64,000 nt of DNA. It comes from Rhodothermales bacterium (lineage in GTDB: Bacteria > Bacteroidota > Rhodothermia > Rhodothermales > VXPQ01). A program made the translations under genes and the position numbers. Positions 35,013 through 43,441 of the stretch are shown piece by piece; the stretch's first letter is position 1; each line of letters begins with the position of its first letter. The notes under the pieces are model-generated. The model made no database searches, was not told where the DNA came from, and worked only from the letters and a program-made list of their open reading frames with translations. The DNA lies in contig JAJDWX010000042.1 of NCBI GenBank assembly GCA_022825385.1, positions 49,071 to 113,070 of the forward strand, read 5' to 3'.

Positions 35013-37019
35013 ATGTATACGTTCCCGACCGTATTTTTTCGGGGATGCCCTTCGGTTCGCGCCGCCGGGACCCACCCCGATTCGGAAAACGGATCAGAAA
35101 ACAGACCGCGGTATTTTCTGGCGGCCTGTTCCGGCTTGTTATTTTGTTTGCTTCTTGCAGGCGCGGCGGGCGAGGTTGCGGCGCAGTCCCGCGTCCAGCC
35201 AGGCCGCGCCGCCGCTGATCCCGTGGTGGTAAGCCTGGTTCGCGAGCGAGGTAAAGCCGTGCCGGAGGAGGTAGGGGAGGTGCTGATTCGCGTACAACTG
35301 AGTCGTGCGCTTGCGGTGGGCGAGCGCGTCGAGGTGCCCTTCGTCATTAGCGGAAGCGGCGTTGCCCCGGAAGATTTCGATCTGACGGCAGAGGGCGGAA
35401 GCCCCCATTCCTTCGATAGTTTGACCCCGAGGCTTGTTTTCGACGCCGGCGACTCGTTTATCTGGCTTGCTTTGGATCCCGTAGCGGACGGGATAGACGA
35501 AGGCGGGAGCGAGACCATAACGTTTTCGCTTGGTTCGGACGAGCAATTCGACGCGCCCGGCCGGGAAACGAATGTCGCCGGCGGAGCCGATCCGCATGCC
35601 ACGGACAATCGGGTCGAGGTGGTTATTCTGGATGTGGCGTCCACCATGTCCGTGTTCGCGGAGGTCGATTCGCTCACGGAGGGCGAGACGGTAAAGTTCA
35701 CGTTTACGGCGGATCCGGCGCCCGAGGCGGACATCGTCCTGGTGTTTCTGGTTTACGACTATGGGCCGACGTTCAGGCGCACATGGATTACGGAGGCCTA
35801 CGACAGGCTGCATTGGCTTACCATGCCGGCCAACGCGACGACCCTGGACTATTTCGTGCCGACCATCAACACGCCGTCTTACGAATCATTCGGTTCCGTC
35901 CGCCTGGCTTTGCATGAGCCCCGGGATGCAGGTTATAAGCTTGGAGAGCTGTTCGCATCTGTCGAGATCGTGGACACCGAAACGTTTCCTGCGCTTCCGG
36001 TCGCAACCTTCTCAAGCGCCACGGCGTCGGTGGACGAAACAGCCGGATCGACTACGGTCGGCATCGCGCTTTCGCTGGCTGCGCCAGCGGCCCTGACGCT
36101 GAACTACGACGTGTCCGGCACAGCCACGCACGACGTGGATTACGTTATAAGCGGCGTCAGGCACTCGTCTGGAACCGTCTCTGTCGCACAGGACGCCACG
36201 TCTGCCTCTATTCCCATCGCCATCCTGGACGACGCCGATGTCGAGGGCGACGAGACGATCACGCTTACCCTGACGGACGGAACCGGCTATTCGATTGGCA
36301 CGCCGGGCCGCATTGAGATCACGCTCCGGGACGACGACTCGCCGCCCGTTACGCCGGACCCGCCGCCTGTTACGCCGGACCCGCCGCCCGTTACGCCGGA
36401 GGTCACGCTGTCGGCTTCGCCGAACCCTGTGAGCGAGGGGAATTCCGTTACCGTTACGGCCTTGATCAGCCGGGCGCTGCCTGATGCCGTAACCATTCCG
36501 CTCGTCCTGACGGCGGGGTCGGCGGAGGCGGACGACTACGGCGCGCTTGCCTCCATCGAGATTCCAGCCAACGAGGCAAGCGGCGCGGGCGAGATTACGA
36601 CGGCGCAGGATAGCGATACGGACGACGAGACCTTCACCGTGGCGCTGGGGGACTTACCCGGCATCGTCGCAGCCGGAACGCCGGCGTCGGTTGCCCTGCG
36701 CATCACGGACAACACCCGCGTGGTTTCGATCGAATCGCCGGGCGACGAAATACCCGTGACCTTTGCGCTGGAGCAAAACTATCCGAACCCCTTCAATCCG
36801 TCCACGACCATCGAATTTGCGCTCGACAAGACGCAGCATGTTACGCTGTCGGTGTACGACCTTTTGGGGCAGGAGGTGCGGACGCTTGTGGACGGCGTCC
36901 AGCCGGCGGCCCGCTACAGCGTTTCGTTCGACGCGTCGGACCTGGCGAGCGGCGCGTATCTCTATGTGCTTCGGACAGAGGAACAGACCGCCGTCAAGGC
37001 CATGGCGCTGCTGAAGTAG
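35013..37019 (+). CDS. Secreted Calx-beta-repeat protein with type IX-like C-terminal sorting domain
   Basis: 668 residues. A long polar N-terminus precedes the hydrophobic signal stretch FLAACSGLLFCLLLAGAAG at about 35-53. Three Calx-beta-like domains follow (around 70-220, 330-440 and 465-560), with acidic calcium-type motifs such as DDADVEGDETITLTLTDG and DSDTDDETFTVAL. Between the last two is a three-fold PPPVTPD linker coded by a 21-base tandem repeat near 36346-36400. The C-terminus has LEQNYPNPFNPSTTIEFAL and a VYDLLGQEVRTL strand, as in type IX secretion cargo of Bacteroidota/Rhodothermota. It is probably a cell-surface or matrix protein that binds calcium. No internal ATG gives a shorter signal peptide. 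Confidence 0.82.
   Translation: MYTFPTVFFRGCPSVRAAGTHPDSENGSENRPRYFLAACSGLLFCLLLAGAAGEVAAQSRVQPGRAAADPVVVSLVRERGKAVPEEVGEVLIRVQLSRALAVGERVEVPFVISGSGVAPEDFDLTAEGGSPHSFDSLTPRLVFDAGDSFIWLALDPVADGIDEGGSETITFSLGSDEQFDAPGRETNVAGGADPHATDNRVEVVILDVASTMSVFAEVDSLTEGETVKFTFTADPAPEADIVLVFLVYDYGPTFRRTWITEAYDRLHWLTMPANATTLDYFVPTINTPSYESFGSVRLALHEPRDAGYKLGELFASVEIVDTETFPALPVATFSSATASVDETAGSTTVGIALSLAAPAALTLNYDVSGTATHDVDYVISGVRHSSGTVSVAQDATSASIPIAILDDADVEGDETITLTLTDGTGYSIGTPGRIEITLRDDDSPPVTPDPPPVTPDPPPVTPEVTLSASPNPVSEGNSVTVTALISRALPDAVTIPLVLTAGSAEADDYGALASIEIPANEASGAGEITTAQDSDTDDETFTVALGDLPGIVAAGTPASVALRITDNTRVVSIESPGDEIPVTFALEQNYPNPFNPSTTIEFALDKTQHVTLSVYDLLGQEVRTLVDGVQPAARYSVSFDASDLASGAYLYVLRTEEQTAVKAMALLK
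36346..36402 (+). repeat. In-frame 21-base tandem repeat encoding PPPVTPD linker
   Basis: CCGCC(C/T)GTTACGCCGGACC-type 21-base units occur nearly three times in a row inside the Calx-beta gene and encode a proline-rich hinge. Copy number of such repeats can change by slippage. Confidence 0.7.
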
Positions 37020-37023
37020 GGGT

Positions 37024-37128
37024 GGGGTCCGGGGGCGCCTTTGAACGAATACATAAGGGTGCGTAGACTATGGGTTGGCGGGCATATTCCGGGGCCCGAT
37101 GTTTCGTTCATAGGCGCCCCCGGACCCC
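37024..37128. repeat. Long hairpin, type alpha, left part of composite element 1
   Basis: A 17-bp perfect inverted repeat, arms 37024-37040 (GGGGTCCGGGGGCGCCT) and 37112-37128, extends inward through GAACGAA/TTCGTTC and ACAT/ATGT with a single-base bulge. The loop has AAGGGTGCG and GGGCCCGATG, shared with the hairpin at 62891-62993. It begins five bases after the Calx-beta stop and could also end that transcript. Confidence 0.85.
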
Positions 37129-37171
37129 GTTGTCTGTGCTGATTGGTCTGTGGCGTACCTTTTCGGGGTCT

Positions 37172-37220
37172 GGTTAAAATAGTAAGGCGCGGAAATTTCG
37201 AGGTTAAATAAATAAGGCGA
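37172..37220 (+). repeat. A+T box, copy 4 (core of composite element 1)
   Basis: GGTTAAAATAGTAAGGCG at 37172-37189 and GGTTAAATAAATAAGGCG at 37202-37219 are direct repeats 30 bases apart, separated by CGGAAATTTCGA. This is the clearest copy of the box. The inverse complement of almost the whole unit appears at 43756-43802. Confidence 0.88.
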
Positions 37221-37234
37221 GGATATTGAGGGGT

Positions 37235-37329
37235 CTGGAACGCGCATTTTCACGAAACATAGGGCCCGGGATCGGCTACGCCCTCTTAACCTGCCGCACG
37301 TTTATGTTTCGTGAAAATGCGCGTTCCAG
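37235..37329. repeat. Long hairpin, type beta, right part of composite element 1
   Basis: A perfect 27-bp inverted repeat, arms 37235-37261 (beginning CTGGAACGCGCATTTTC) and 37303-37329, encloses a 41-base loop. The loop matches the inverted hairpin at 62693-62787 at all but about four positions. The whole gap 37020-37499 consists of this element plus a 170-base unremarkable leader of the redoxin gene. Confidence 0.9.
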
Positions 37330-37499
37330 GCTCCGTTGTTTGTGCTTTTTGATTGCGCCAGGCCTTCTGCCCGATTCCCTACCGATAAATTCGGCGTATC
37401 GGGTACGCGGCGAATGTCGTATCTTACCCCAGGCATTCTTCCATGCTGTCGTTTTCGCGACAGCCTGTTTTACACTAAAACCTGTTCAGGATTGCAATT

Positions 37500-38084
37500 A
37501 TGGCCCTTACCTACTCGACCATGGAGGAGCTCGGATCGTCCGCTCCGCCTTTTGATCTTCCGGTCGCGAACCCCTCTGCGGACGGCCTGCCCGGCGACCG
37601 CCGCCGCCTCGACCAGTATGACGCGGCGGCGCTGGTCATTGTTTTTACCTGCAACCACTGCCCGTTTGCGAAGCATGTCGAGGACGCGCTGATCCAGTCC
37701 GCCGCGGCTTGGGCGAACCGGGGCGTACAATTCGCGCTCGTCAATTCGAACGACGCCAAGGGGTATCCAGAAGACTCCTTCGACGCCATGGCGGCGCGGG
37801 CCGCCGAAAAGGCCTATCCGTTTCCCTATCTGTACGACGAATCGCAGGAAGTCGCCAAGGCGTACGGCGCCGTATGCACCCCCGATATTTTCGCGTACGA
37901 CCGCAGCAAGAAACTGGTCTACCGGGGACGCTACGACGAGACCCGTCCCGGCATGGGCGCAGCGACCGGCAAGGACCTGCACGACGCCCTCGACCTTTTC
38001 CTTTCGTCCGGCGAGGTCCTGTCCGAACAGATCCCTTCCGTAGGGTGCAATATCAAATGGAAACCGGGCAACGCGCCCGCATGA
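37500..38084 (+). CDS. Thioredoxin-fold redoxin (AhpC/TSA-like) protein, cytoplasmic
   Basis: 194 residues without a signal peptide. The thioredoxin fold is visible: SSAPPFDLPVANPSADG, LVIVFTCNHCPFAKHVEDAL with a CNHC active site, FALVNSNDAKGYPEDSF and AYGAVCTPDIFAYD, the cis-proline region with a third Cys. Proteins of this type are annotated as thioredoxin-family or peroxiredoxin-like and occur widely in Bacteroidota. They presumably reduce a disulfide or peroxide, but the substrate is not known. The antiporter gene begins 16 bases after its stop. Confidence 0.85.
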   Translation: MALTYSTMEELGSSAPPFDLPVANPSADGLPGDRRRLDQYDAAALVIVFTCNHCPFAKHVEDALIQSAAAWANRGVQFALVNSNDAKGYPEDSFDAMAARAAEKAYPFPYLYDESQEVAKAYGAVCTPDIFAYDRSKKLVYRGRYDETRPGMGAATGKDLHDALDLFLSSGEVLSEQIPSVGCNIKWKPGNAPA

Positions 38085-38099
38085 TCGTTCGTTTTCGCT

Positions 38100-39536
38100 T
38101 TGCCCGCCGACGCTGTGGAGTGGATCGTTCTGTTGCCCCCCGTTATTGCGATTACCCTCGCGCTGTGGAGCCGACGGGTGTACTTGTCCCTGCTGGCCGG
38201 ATTGTGGGTCGGGACCATCATTCTCGCGGGCGGTAATCCGGTTCGGGGGCTGGGGGAACTGGTCGCGCAACTGGTGGCCGTTTTCGAGGATCCGGGCAAC
38301 ACGCGGATCCTCTTTTTCTGCCTGCTCGTGGGCGGCCTCATCGCGCTGATGCAGGTTTCCGGCGGCGTGCATGGTTTTGTGGCCTGGGCGCAACGACGGG
38401 GGTGGGGCACGTCGCGGAAAGGGGCCGAACTGCTGGCCTGGGCCGTCGGGATGGTGGTATTCGTGGAATCGAATATCACGTCCCTGACGGTGGGGGCGGT
38501 GAGTCGCCCGCTGTTCGACAAACTGAAATTGCCTCGGGAAAAGCTTGCCTATTACTGCGACGCGACGAGCGCGCCGGTGTGCATGGCCATTCCGCTGAAC
38601 GGCTGGGGCGCGTATTTGCTGGGCTTGCTGGCGGCGCAGGGAATTTCAAGCGCCGCCGTGTCCTTGCTCGCCGAGTCGCTCATGTTCAACTTTTTCAGCA
38701 TAGGCGCCATTCTTTTCGCGCTGATCCTTGCCTGGACGGGCTGGGGATTCGGTCCCATGAAGCGGGCGGAGAGGCGGGCGGCAGAGACCGGCGCGCTCAC
38801 CCGGCCCGGATCGAAACCGCTCATTGCCGACGAGCTGGCGGGGATCGAGCCGGTCCCGAACGCCCCCCGGCACGTACGCGACCTGATGATTCCCCTTGGC
38901 GTTATGGTGGGGATGATTTTCGTGGGGCTGCACGTTACGGGCCAGGGAAATATCATGGAAGGCAGCGGCTCGACGGCGGTGTTGTGGGCCGTGGGATCCG
39001 CCGTGGGCGCAGCGATGGTTTTGTACGCCCTCCCCCGGCGCGGTCGTCCCGTGCTGCGGATCGGGGATTCGATGGATCAGGTGCTGAAGGGGTCTTCCGG
39101 ACTGGTCGGCGTGACCTTTCTGGTGCTATTGGCTTTTGCGCTGGGGCGCGTGGCCCGGGAAATGGAAATGGGCGCCTACGTGGCGGGCTTGCTGGACGCC
39201 GGCGGTCCGGTGTGGTGGATGCCCGCCGCCGTGTTCCTGATCGGGGGTTTCATTTCGTTCGCGCTGGGTTCTTCCTGGACGGGGTTTGCGCTATTGTTGC
39301 CCATCGCGCTTCCGCTGGCGGAGGGGACCGGCGTATCGGCGCCGCTTATGCTGGGGGCTGTCCTTTCCGGGGGCGTTTTCGGGGATTACTCCTCGCCGCT
39401 ATCCGACACGTCCATTATTTCGTCGATGTCGGCGGCGTGCGACCATATCGACCATGTGCGTTCGCAAATGCCCTATGCGCTCGTCGTGGCGGGGGCGACC
39501 TTGCTGGCCTACGTCGCGGCGGGGCTGGCGATGTAG
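38100..39536 (+). CDS. NhaC-family Na+/H+ antiporter
   Basis: 478 residues from TTG 38100, with about eleven hydrophobic segments. Landmarks of the NhaC/ArsB-related antiporters are FVESNITSLTVGAVSRPLFDKLKL, CDATSAPVCMAIPLNGWGAYLLGLL, GGFISFALGSSWTGFALLLPIALPL and GGVFGDYSSPLSDTSIISSM. The family exchanges sodium for protons, or malate/lactate in some members. A marine or saline habitat would fit but is not shown by this gene alone. The convergent glgP gene ends about 30 bases downstream. Confidence 0.9.
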   Translation: MPADAVEWIVLLPPVIAITLALWSRRVYLSLLAGLWVGTIILAGGNPVRGLGELVAQLVAVFEDPGNTRILFFCLLVGGLIALMQVSGGVHGFVAWAQRRGWGTSRKGAELLAWAVGMVVFVESNITSLTVGAVSRPLFDKLKLPREKLAYYCDATSAPVCMAIPLNGWGAYLLGLLAAQGISSAAVSLLAESLMFNFFSIGAILFALILAWTGWGFGPMKRAERRAAETGALTRPGSKPLIADELAGIEPVPNAPRHVRDLMIPLGVMVGMIFVGLHVTGQGNIMEGSGSTAVLWAVGSAVGAAMVLYALPRRGRPVLRIGDSMDQVLKGSSGLVGVTFLVLLAFALGRVAREMEMGAYVAGLLDAGGPVWWMPAAVFLIGGFISFALGSSWTGFALLLPIALPLAEGTGVSAPLMLGAVLSGGVFGDYSSPLSDTSIISSMSAACDHIDHVRSQMPYALVVAGATLLAYVAAGLAM

Positions 39537-39567
39537 GGCGCAAGGGAGGGGGCTGTCCTGAGCCTTC

Positions 39568-41613
39568 TTAAGATTCGTCGGGGGCGAAGTACATGCTTTC
39601 GGCGTATTCCTTCACCATGCGCGTCGCGGAGAACCGGGGCGCAAGTTCCGCCATGGCCGCGCGCATCCGCCCGATCCATTGCGTCGGGAGGCCCCGTCCG
39701 TCCCGTTCGTAGAATGCCGGAACGACGCCCTGTTCGAGCTGCCGATAGAGGCTTTCTGCGTCGCGGCGGTCCAGTTCTTTCTGTCCGAAGCTGCCGTCGG
39801 CGTATCCGTGGCCGATGGCCCAGCCGTTTTCTCCGTTGTATCCTTCCGGCCACCATCCGTCCAGCACGGACAGGTTGAGTCCGCCGTGCACGGCCGCTTT
39901 TTGTCCGCTTGTGCCGCTGGCTTCCATGGGGCTGCGCGGATTGTTCAGCCAGACGTCGCACCCGGAAACCAGCATGCGGCCGATCTCCATGTTGTAATTC
40001 TCCAGAAACGCGATGCGGCCCTTGAATCCGGGTTGCCGGGCCGCTTCCAGAATCTGCCGGATGAACTGTTTGCCTTCTTCGTCTTCCGGGTGCGATTTGC
40101 CTGCGTAGACGATCTGGATCGGGCGCTCCGGGTTGTTGAACAGCGCGCGGGCCCGTTCCATGTCCGTAAACAGGAGGGGCGCGCGTTTGTAGGTGGCGAA
40201 CCGGCGGGCGAAGCCGATCGTGAGGGCGTCGGGATCGAGTTCGCAAGGAATGGAAAGGGATCGCCTGGCGACATGCGCTTTGGCAAAGCGGATCAGGCGG
40301 CGCCGCAGTTCGTTCCGGTATGCCCACAGCGCTTCGTCCGGAATGTCGGCGACGCTTCGCCAGAAGCGCAGGTCGTCGATATGTTCTTGCCAGGCCCCGA
40401 GCTGTTTGTCGAGGAATGCGCGCGCCGCCGGGACGGCCCAGGTGGCCACATGGATTCCGTTCGTAATGGCGCCGATGGGCACGTCCTGTACGCGGCGTTC
40501 CGGGAACATGGGATGCCATTGGCGCTGGGCCACATGCCCGTTGCGCTGGGAAACGCCGTTGGCGCAGCGCGACATGTTGAGCCCCAGTACGGTCATGGTG
40601 AACCATTCTCCGGCATTCTCCTTGTCCACCCGCCCGTAAGCCATCAGGTCGTGTTCGCTGTGTCCCAGTTCTTCCCGCAACGCGCTCATTTCGCTGAGGA
40701 ACATGCCGGGGTCGAAGCGGTCGTGTCCGGCAAGGACCGGCGTGTGCGTCGTGAATACGCACGCTTCGCGCACAGCTTGGACGGCTTTCTCCCGGTTTTC
40801 GCCCAGGGCCAGGCGTTCGCGCAGCAGTTCGAGGGCCAGGAAGGCGCAATGGCCTTCGTTCATATGGTATACGTCCGTTTCCACGCCCAGCGCGCGCAGC
40901 AGCCGGACGCCGCCGACGCCCAGAACGATTTCCTGTTGAAGCCGGGTACGGCGTCCGCCCTGGTACAAGCGGGACGTCGCGTTGCGGAATTCTTCCGGGT
41001 TGTCCTCGACGTTCGTGTCCAGCAGGTACAGGGTCGCCCGTCCGACGCGGGCCCGCCATGCCTGTATCCGGATCGGGTCGTTCCCGAAATGCACGGTGAC
41101 CAGGCAGGGTTTTCCGTCCGCTCCGCGAACGAGTTCAAGCGGGTGGTTCGCCGGGTCGAGCGCGGGGTACCGCTCCAGTTGCCATCCGTCCTCGGTGAAA
41201 TGCTGCTCGAAGTATCCTTGCTTCAGGAACAGGCCGATCGCCGTGAAGGGAATAGCAAGGTCCGAGGCGGCTTTTGCGTGATCTCCCGCCAGAATGCCCA
41301 GTCCGCCCGCATAGATGGGCAGGCTTTCGTGCAGGCCGAACTCCATGCAGAAGTAGCTGGTGCGGGGGACGCCCGGCGCCGGGCGGGGCGCTTCGAGATA
41401 GGCGGAGAGGGCGGCGTACGCCGCGTCTGCGTCGCTTGCCAGCGCGGCGTCGAACGGGTCCTCCGGGGAGCGCGTTCGCAGTACGGCGACCGGGTTGTTT
41501 TTGGCGTTTTGGAACGTCGTCGGGTCCAGGCGTTCGAAGAGGTTCAGGACGTCGGGATTCCAGCTCCACCAGAGATTGTTTGCGAGCGCTTCGAGTTTTT
41601 TGTACGTATTCAT
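39568..41613 (-). CDS. glgP: Alpha-glucan (glycogen) phosphorylase
   Basis: On the minus strand, 681 residues, the short type of alpha-glucan phosphorylase known from Thermotoga, archaea and Bacteroidota. N-terminal NNLWWSWNPDVLNLFERLDP, then YFCMEFGLHESLPIYAGGLGILAGD, HMNEGHCAFLALE and FTTHTPVLAGHDRF fit the family. The pyridoxal-phosphate lysine is in EASGTSGQKAAVHGG, just before LNLSVLDGWWPEGY. It releases glucose 1-phosphate from storage glucan. The gene faces nhaC tail-to-tail and is divergent from prmC with about 100 bases between. Confidence 0.95.
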   Translation of the reverse strand: MNTYKKLEALANNLWWSWNPDVLNLFERLDPTTFQNAKNNPVAVLRTRSPEDPFDAALASDADAAYAALSAYLEAPRPAPGVPRTSYFCMEFGLHESLPIYAGGLGILAGDHAKAASDLAIPFTAIGLFLKQGYFEQHFTEDGWQLERYPALDPANHPLELVRGADGKPCLVTVHFGNDPIRIQAWRARVGRATLYLLDTNVEDNPEEFRNATSRLYQGGRRTRLQQEIVLGVGGVRLLRALGVETDVYHMNEGHCAFLALELLRERLALGENREKAVQAVREACVFTTHTPVLAGHDRFDPGMFLSEMSALREELGHSEHDLMAYGRVDKENAGEWFTMTVLGLNMSRCANGVSQRNGHVAQRQWHPMFPERRVQDVPIGAITNGIHVATWAVPAARAFLDKQLGAWQEHIDDLRFWRSVADIPDEALWAYRNELRRRLIRFAKAHVARRSLSIPCELDPDALTIGFARRFATYKRAPLLFTDMERARALFNNPERPIQIVYAGKSHPEDEEGKQFIRQILEAARQPGFKGRIAFLENYNMEIGRMLVSGCDVWLNNPRSPMEASGTSGQKAAVHGGLNLSVLDGWWPEGYNGENGWAIGHGYADGSFGQKELDRRDAESLYRQLEQGVVPAFYERDGRGLPTQWIGRMRAAMAELAPRFSATRMVKEYAESMYFAPDES

Positions 41614-41714
41614 ACAAGGGGAATCGATTCGGTGGTTTACGTCGCGCCATGTCGGCGCGCCCCGATGCGGGCGGCCCTGGTGTTTGGCGCGCCCTAATAT
41701 ACTAACGGAAATCC

Positions 41715-42590
41715 ATGAATTCGCAGCAAAGGCAAGGGGATCGCGTGAAGATGCTTCTGGAAGACGCCGCGCGGCGGCTGGGAGACGCCGGAATCGACGC
41801 GCCGCGCCGCAACGCCGAGTGGCTCTTGTGCGAGGCGCTTGGGACCTCCCGCGCCGGGTTATACGCGGCGTCCGGGGACCGGGTCGATCCCGGGGCCGTT
41901 CGGCGTTTCGACGAGATGCTGGCGCGTCGGCTGCGGCGCGAGCCGGCGCAGTACATCCTGGGCTACGCGGAATTCATGGGGTTGCGGGTGGTCGTTACGC
42001 CGGACGTGCTCATTCCGCGTCCCGAAACGGAAGAACTGGTCGAGGCGGCGTTGGCTTGTCTGCCTGCGGACAGGCCGGCCGTCGCGCTGGACGCCGGTAC
42101 GGGAAGCGGTTGCATTGCGCTGGCCATCCGGGCGGCCCGGCCGGACGTTCGGACGCATGCGTGCGACGCGTCGGAGGCGGCGCTGGCTGTGGCCCGCCGC
42201 AACGGCGCGGCGCGCGGGCTGGCCGTAACATGGATCGCCGCCGATATGCTGAGGGAGGATTTTGCGCAGCGGGTTCCTTACGGGCTTGACCTTTTGATTT
42301 CCAATCCGCCGTACGTCCCGGAGGAAGAGATGGCGACGTTGCCGGAGGAGGTGCGCGACTGGGAACCGCGGGCGGCGCTGGCGGCGCCGGGCGATCCGCT
42401 GGTTTTTTACCGCGCACTGGCCCGGCATGGGCTGCGTATGATTCGGCCCGGCGGCTGGATTGCGCTGGAGACGCATGCGGACTACGGAGAAGCCGCGCGG
42501 AGTTTGCTGGCGACGGCGGGCTACGCCGACGTTTCGCTCCGAAAGGATATGGCGGAGCGGGACCGGATCGTTCTGGGGCGGCGTATGTAG
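41715..42590 (+). CDS. prmC: Release factor glutamine methyltransferase PrmC
   Basis: 291 residues. The N-terminal helical domain contains RNAEWLLCEALGTSRAGLY and YILGYAEFMGLRVVVTPDVLIPRPETEELVE. The SAM site is ALDAGTGSGCIAL and the catalytic motif is ISNPPYVPEEEM. The enzyme methylates the glutamine of the GGQ motif in peptide release factors. No prfA is adjacent here. It is the last gene with backbone composition before the A+T-rich orphan. Confidence 0.95.
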   Translation: MNSQQRQGDRVKMLLEDAARRLGDAGIDAPRRNAEWLLCEALGTSRAGLYAASGDRVDPGAVRRFDEMLARRLRREPAQYILGYAEFMGLRVVVTPDVLIPRPETEELVEAALACLPADRPAVALDAGTGSGCIALAIRAARPDVRTHACDASEAALAVARRNGAARGLAVTWIAADMLREDFAQRVPYGLDLLISNPPYVPEEEMATLPEEVRDWEPRAALAAPGDPLVFYRALARHGLRMIRPGGWIALETHADYGEAARSLLATAGYADVSLRKDMAERDRIVLGRRM

Positions 42591-42691
42591 CAGCGGGGCG
42601 TGGAGTGCGTCCTCTGTTTATCGAGGACAGTCAAGGAAATACTGAAGATGTACATGAATGTGCAAATTGGTATTTATCTGACAATTTGGCT

Positions 42692-43441
42692 TTAAAATTG
42701 AAAATGTAGGCCCAGAAATTTGAAATCAGGCACCGTACATATAAATTCCGTATAGGAACAATTTATCCAGTACAAATCGAATTCATGTGTAAATACTAAA
42801 TTTCCCATATTATATTCAACTCCAATACCTCCTGTTAATCCAGGAAATATTGATTTCCCTTCAGGACGATCCTTGTCAAGTTTATAAGTAAATTCAGGAT
42901 CCGTAAATTCTTCGTAACGTATTATATTTCTAGTAAAAGAACAACCGTTATAGTAATCGTATTGACAATCATTATACTCTGGACTATTACTGGCATGCTC
43001 TCGATAAATCCATTTTCTATTAAAATACCAAGTACCAATACCAGCAAAACCAAAAGGGCGTAATTTATATTTCTTTAGTGGATAATAATTATAACGTCCA
43101 GATAAATTAAATATAAATTCATTTTGATCGTTTGACCAAGACGAAATAATCTGCCAATTTTTATAACTAACTCTTGTATGAATATAAGGATAAGGCATAT
43201 TATCATAACAAAACTCATCATCAAGATCACAACTAATCTCGTTTAGAACAGAATATCCAGAAAAAGAAATTCCAATTCGCCAAGTATAATTTTTCTCTGC
43301 TGTTACAATTTCATCTGATTTTGATGGTTCGACTTGAGCTATCGCAGTATCCGTTCCTAAAAATATAACGACAAGAACAATGGAAAGCCGCCAAATATAC
43401 ATGAAAAAGCGGTAGGGATATGATGATAATAACGTGTGCAT
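42692..43441 (-). CDS. A+T-rich orphan outer-membrane beta-barrel-like protein with paired cysteines
   Basis: 249 residues on the minus strand, with a signal peptide (IVLVVIFLGTDTAIAQ). The mature part is tyrosine-rich alternating strands (WRIGISFSGYSVL, YIHTRVSYKNWQIISSW, LRPFGFAGIGTWYFN, GLTGGIGVEYNMGNLVFTHEF) and ends in LGLHFQF with a terminal Phe, as outer-membrane barrels do. Three cysteine pairs (C-x6-C, C-x7-C, C-x6-C) lie in the loop regions and could form disulfides. G+C is about 30 percent in two lines I counted (42901-42960, 43021-43080) against 68 percent at 42481-42540. Codon use differs accordingly. It looks recently acquired, and no family is recognised. Confidence 0.72.
   Translation of the reverse strand: MHTLLSSYPYRFFMYIWRLSIVLVVIFLGTDTAIAQVEPSKSDEIVTAEKNYTWRIGISFSGYSVLNEISCDLDDEFCYDNMPYPYIHTRVSYKNWQIISSWSNDQNEFIFNLSGRYNYYPLKKYKLRPFGFAGIGTWYFNRKWIYREHASNSPEYNDCQYDYYNGCSFTRNIIRYEEFTDPEFTYKLDKDRPEGKSIFPGLTGGIGVEYNMGNLVFTHEFDLYWINCSYTEFICTVPDFKFLGLHFQF

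Noticed and set aside
37024..37329. Composite element as integron attC sites
   Set aside because: GTTAAAT resembles a GTTRRRY core, but in the A+T boxes the units are direct, not inverted. No integrase or cassette array is visible and the hairpins lie outside the units.
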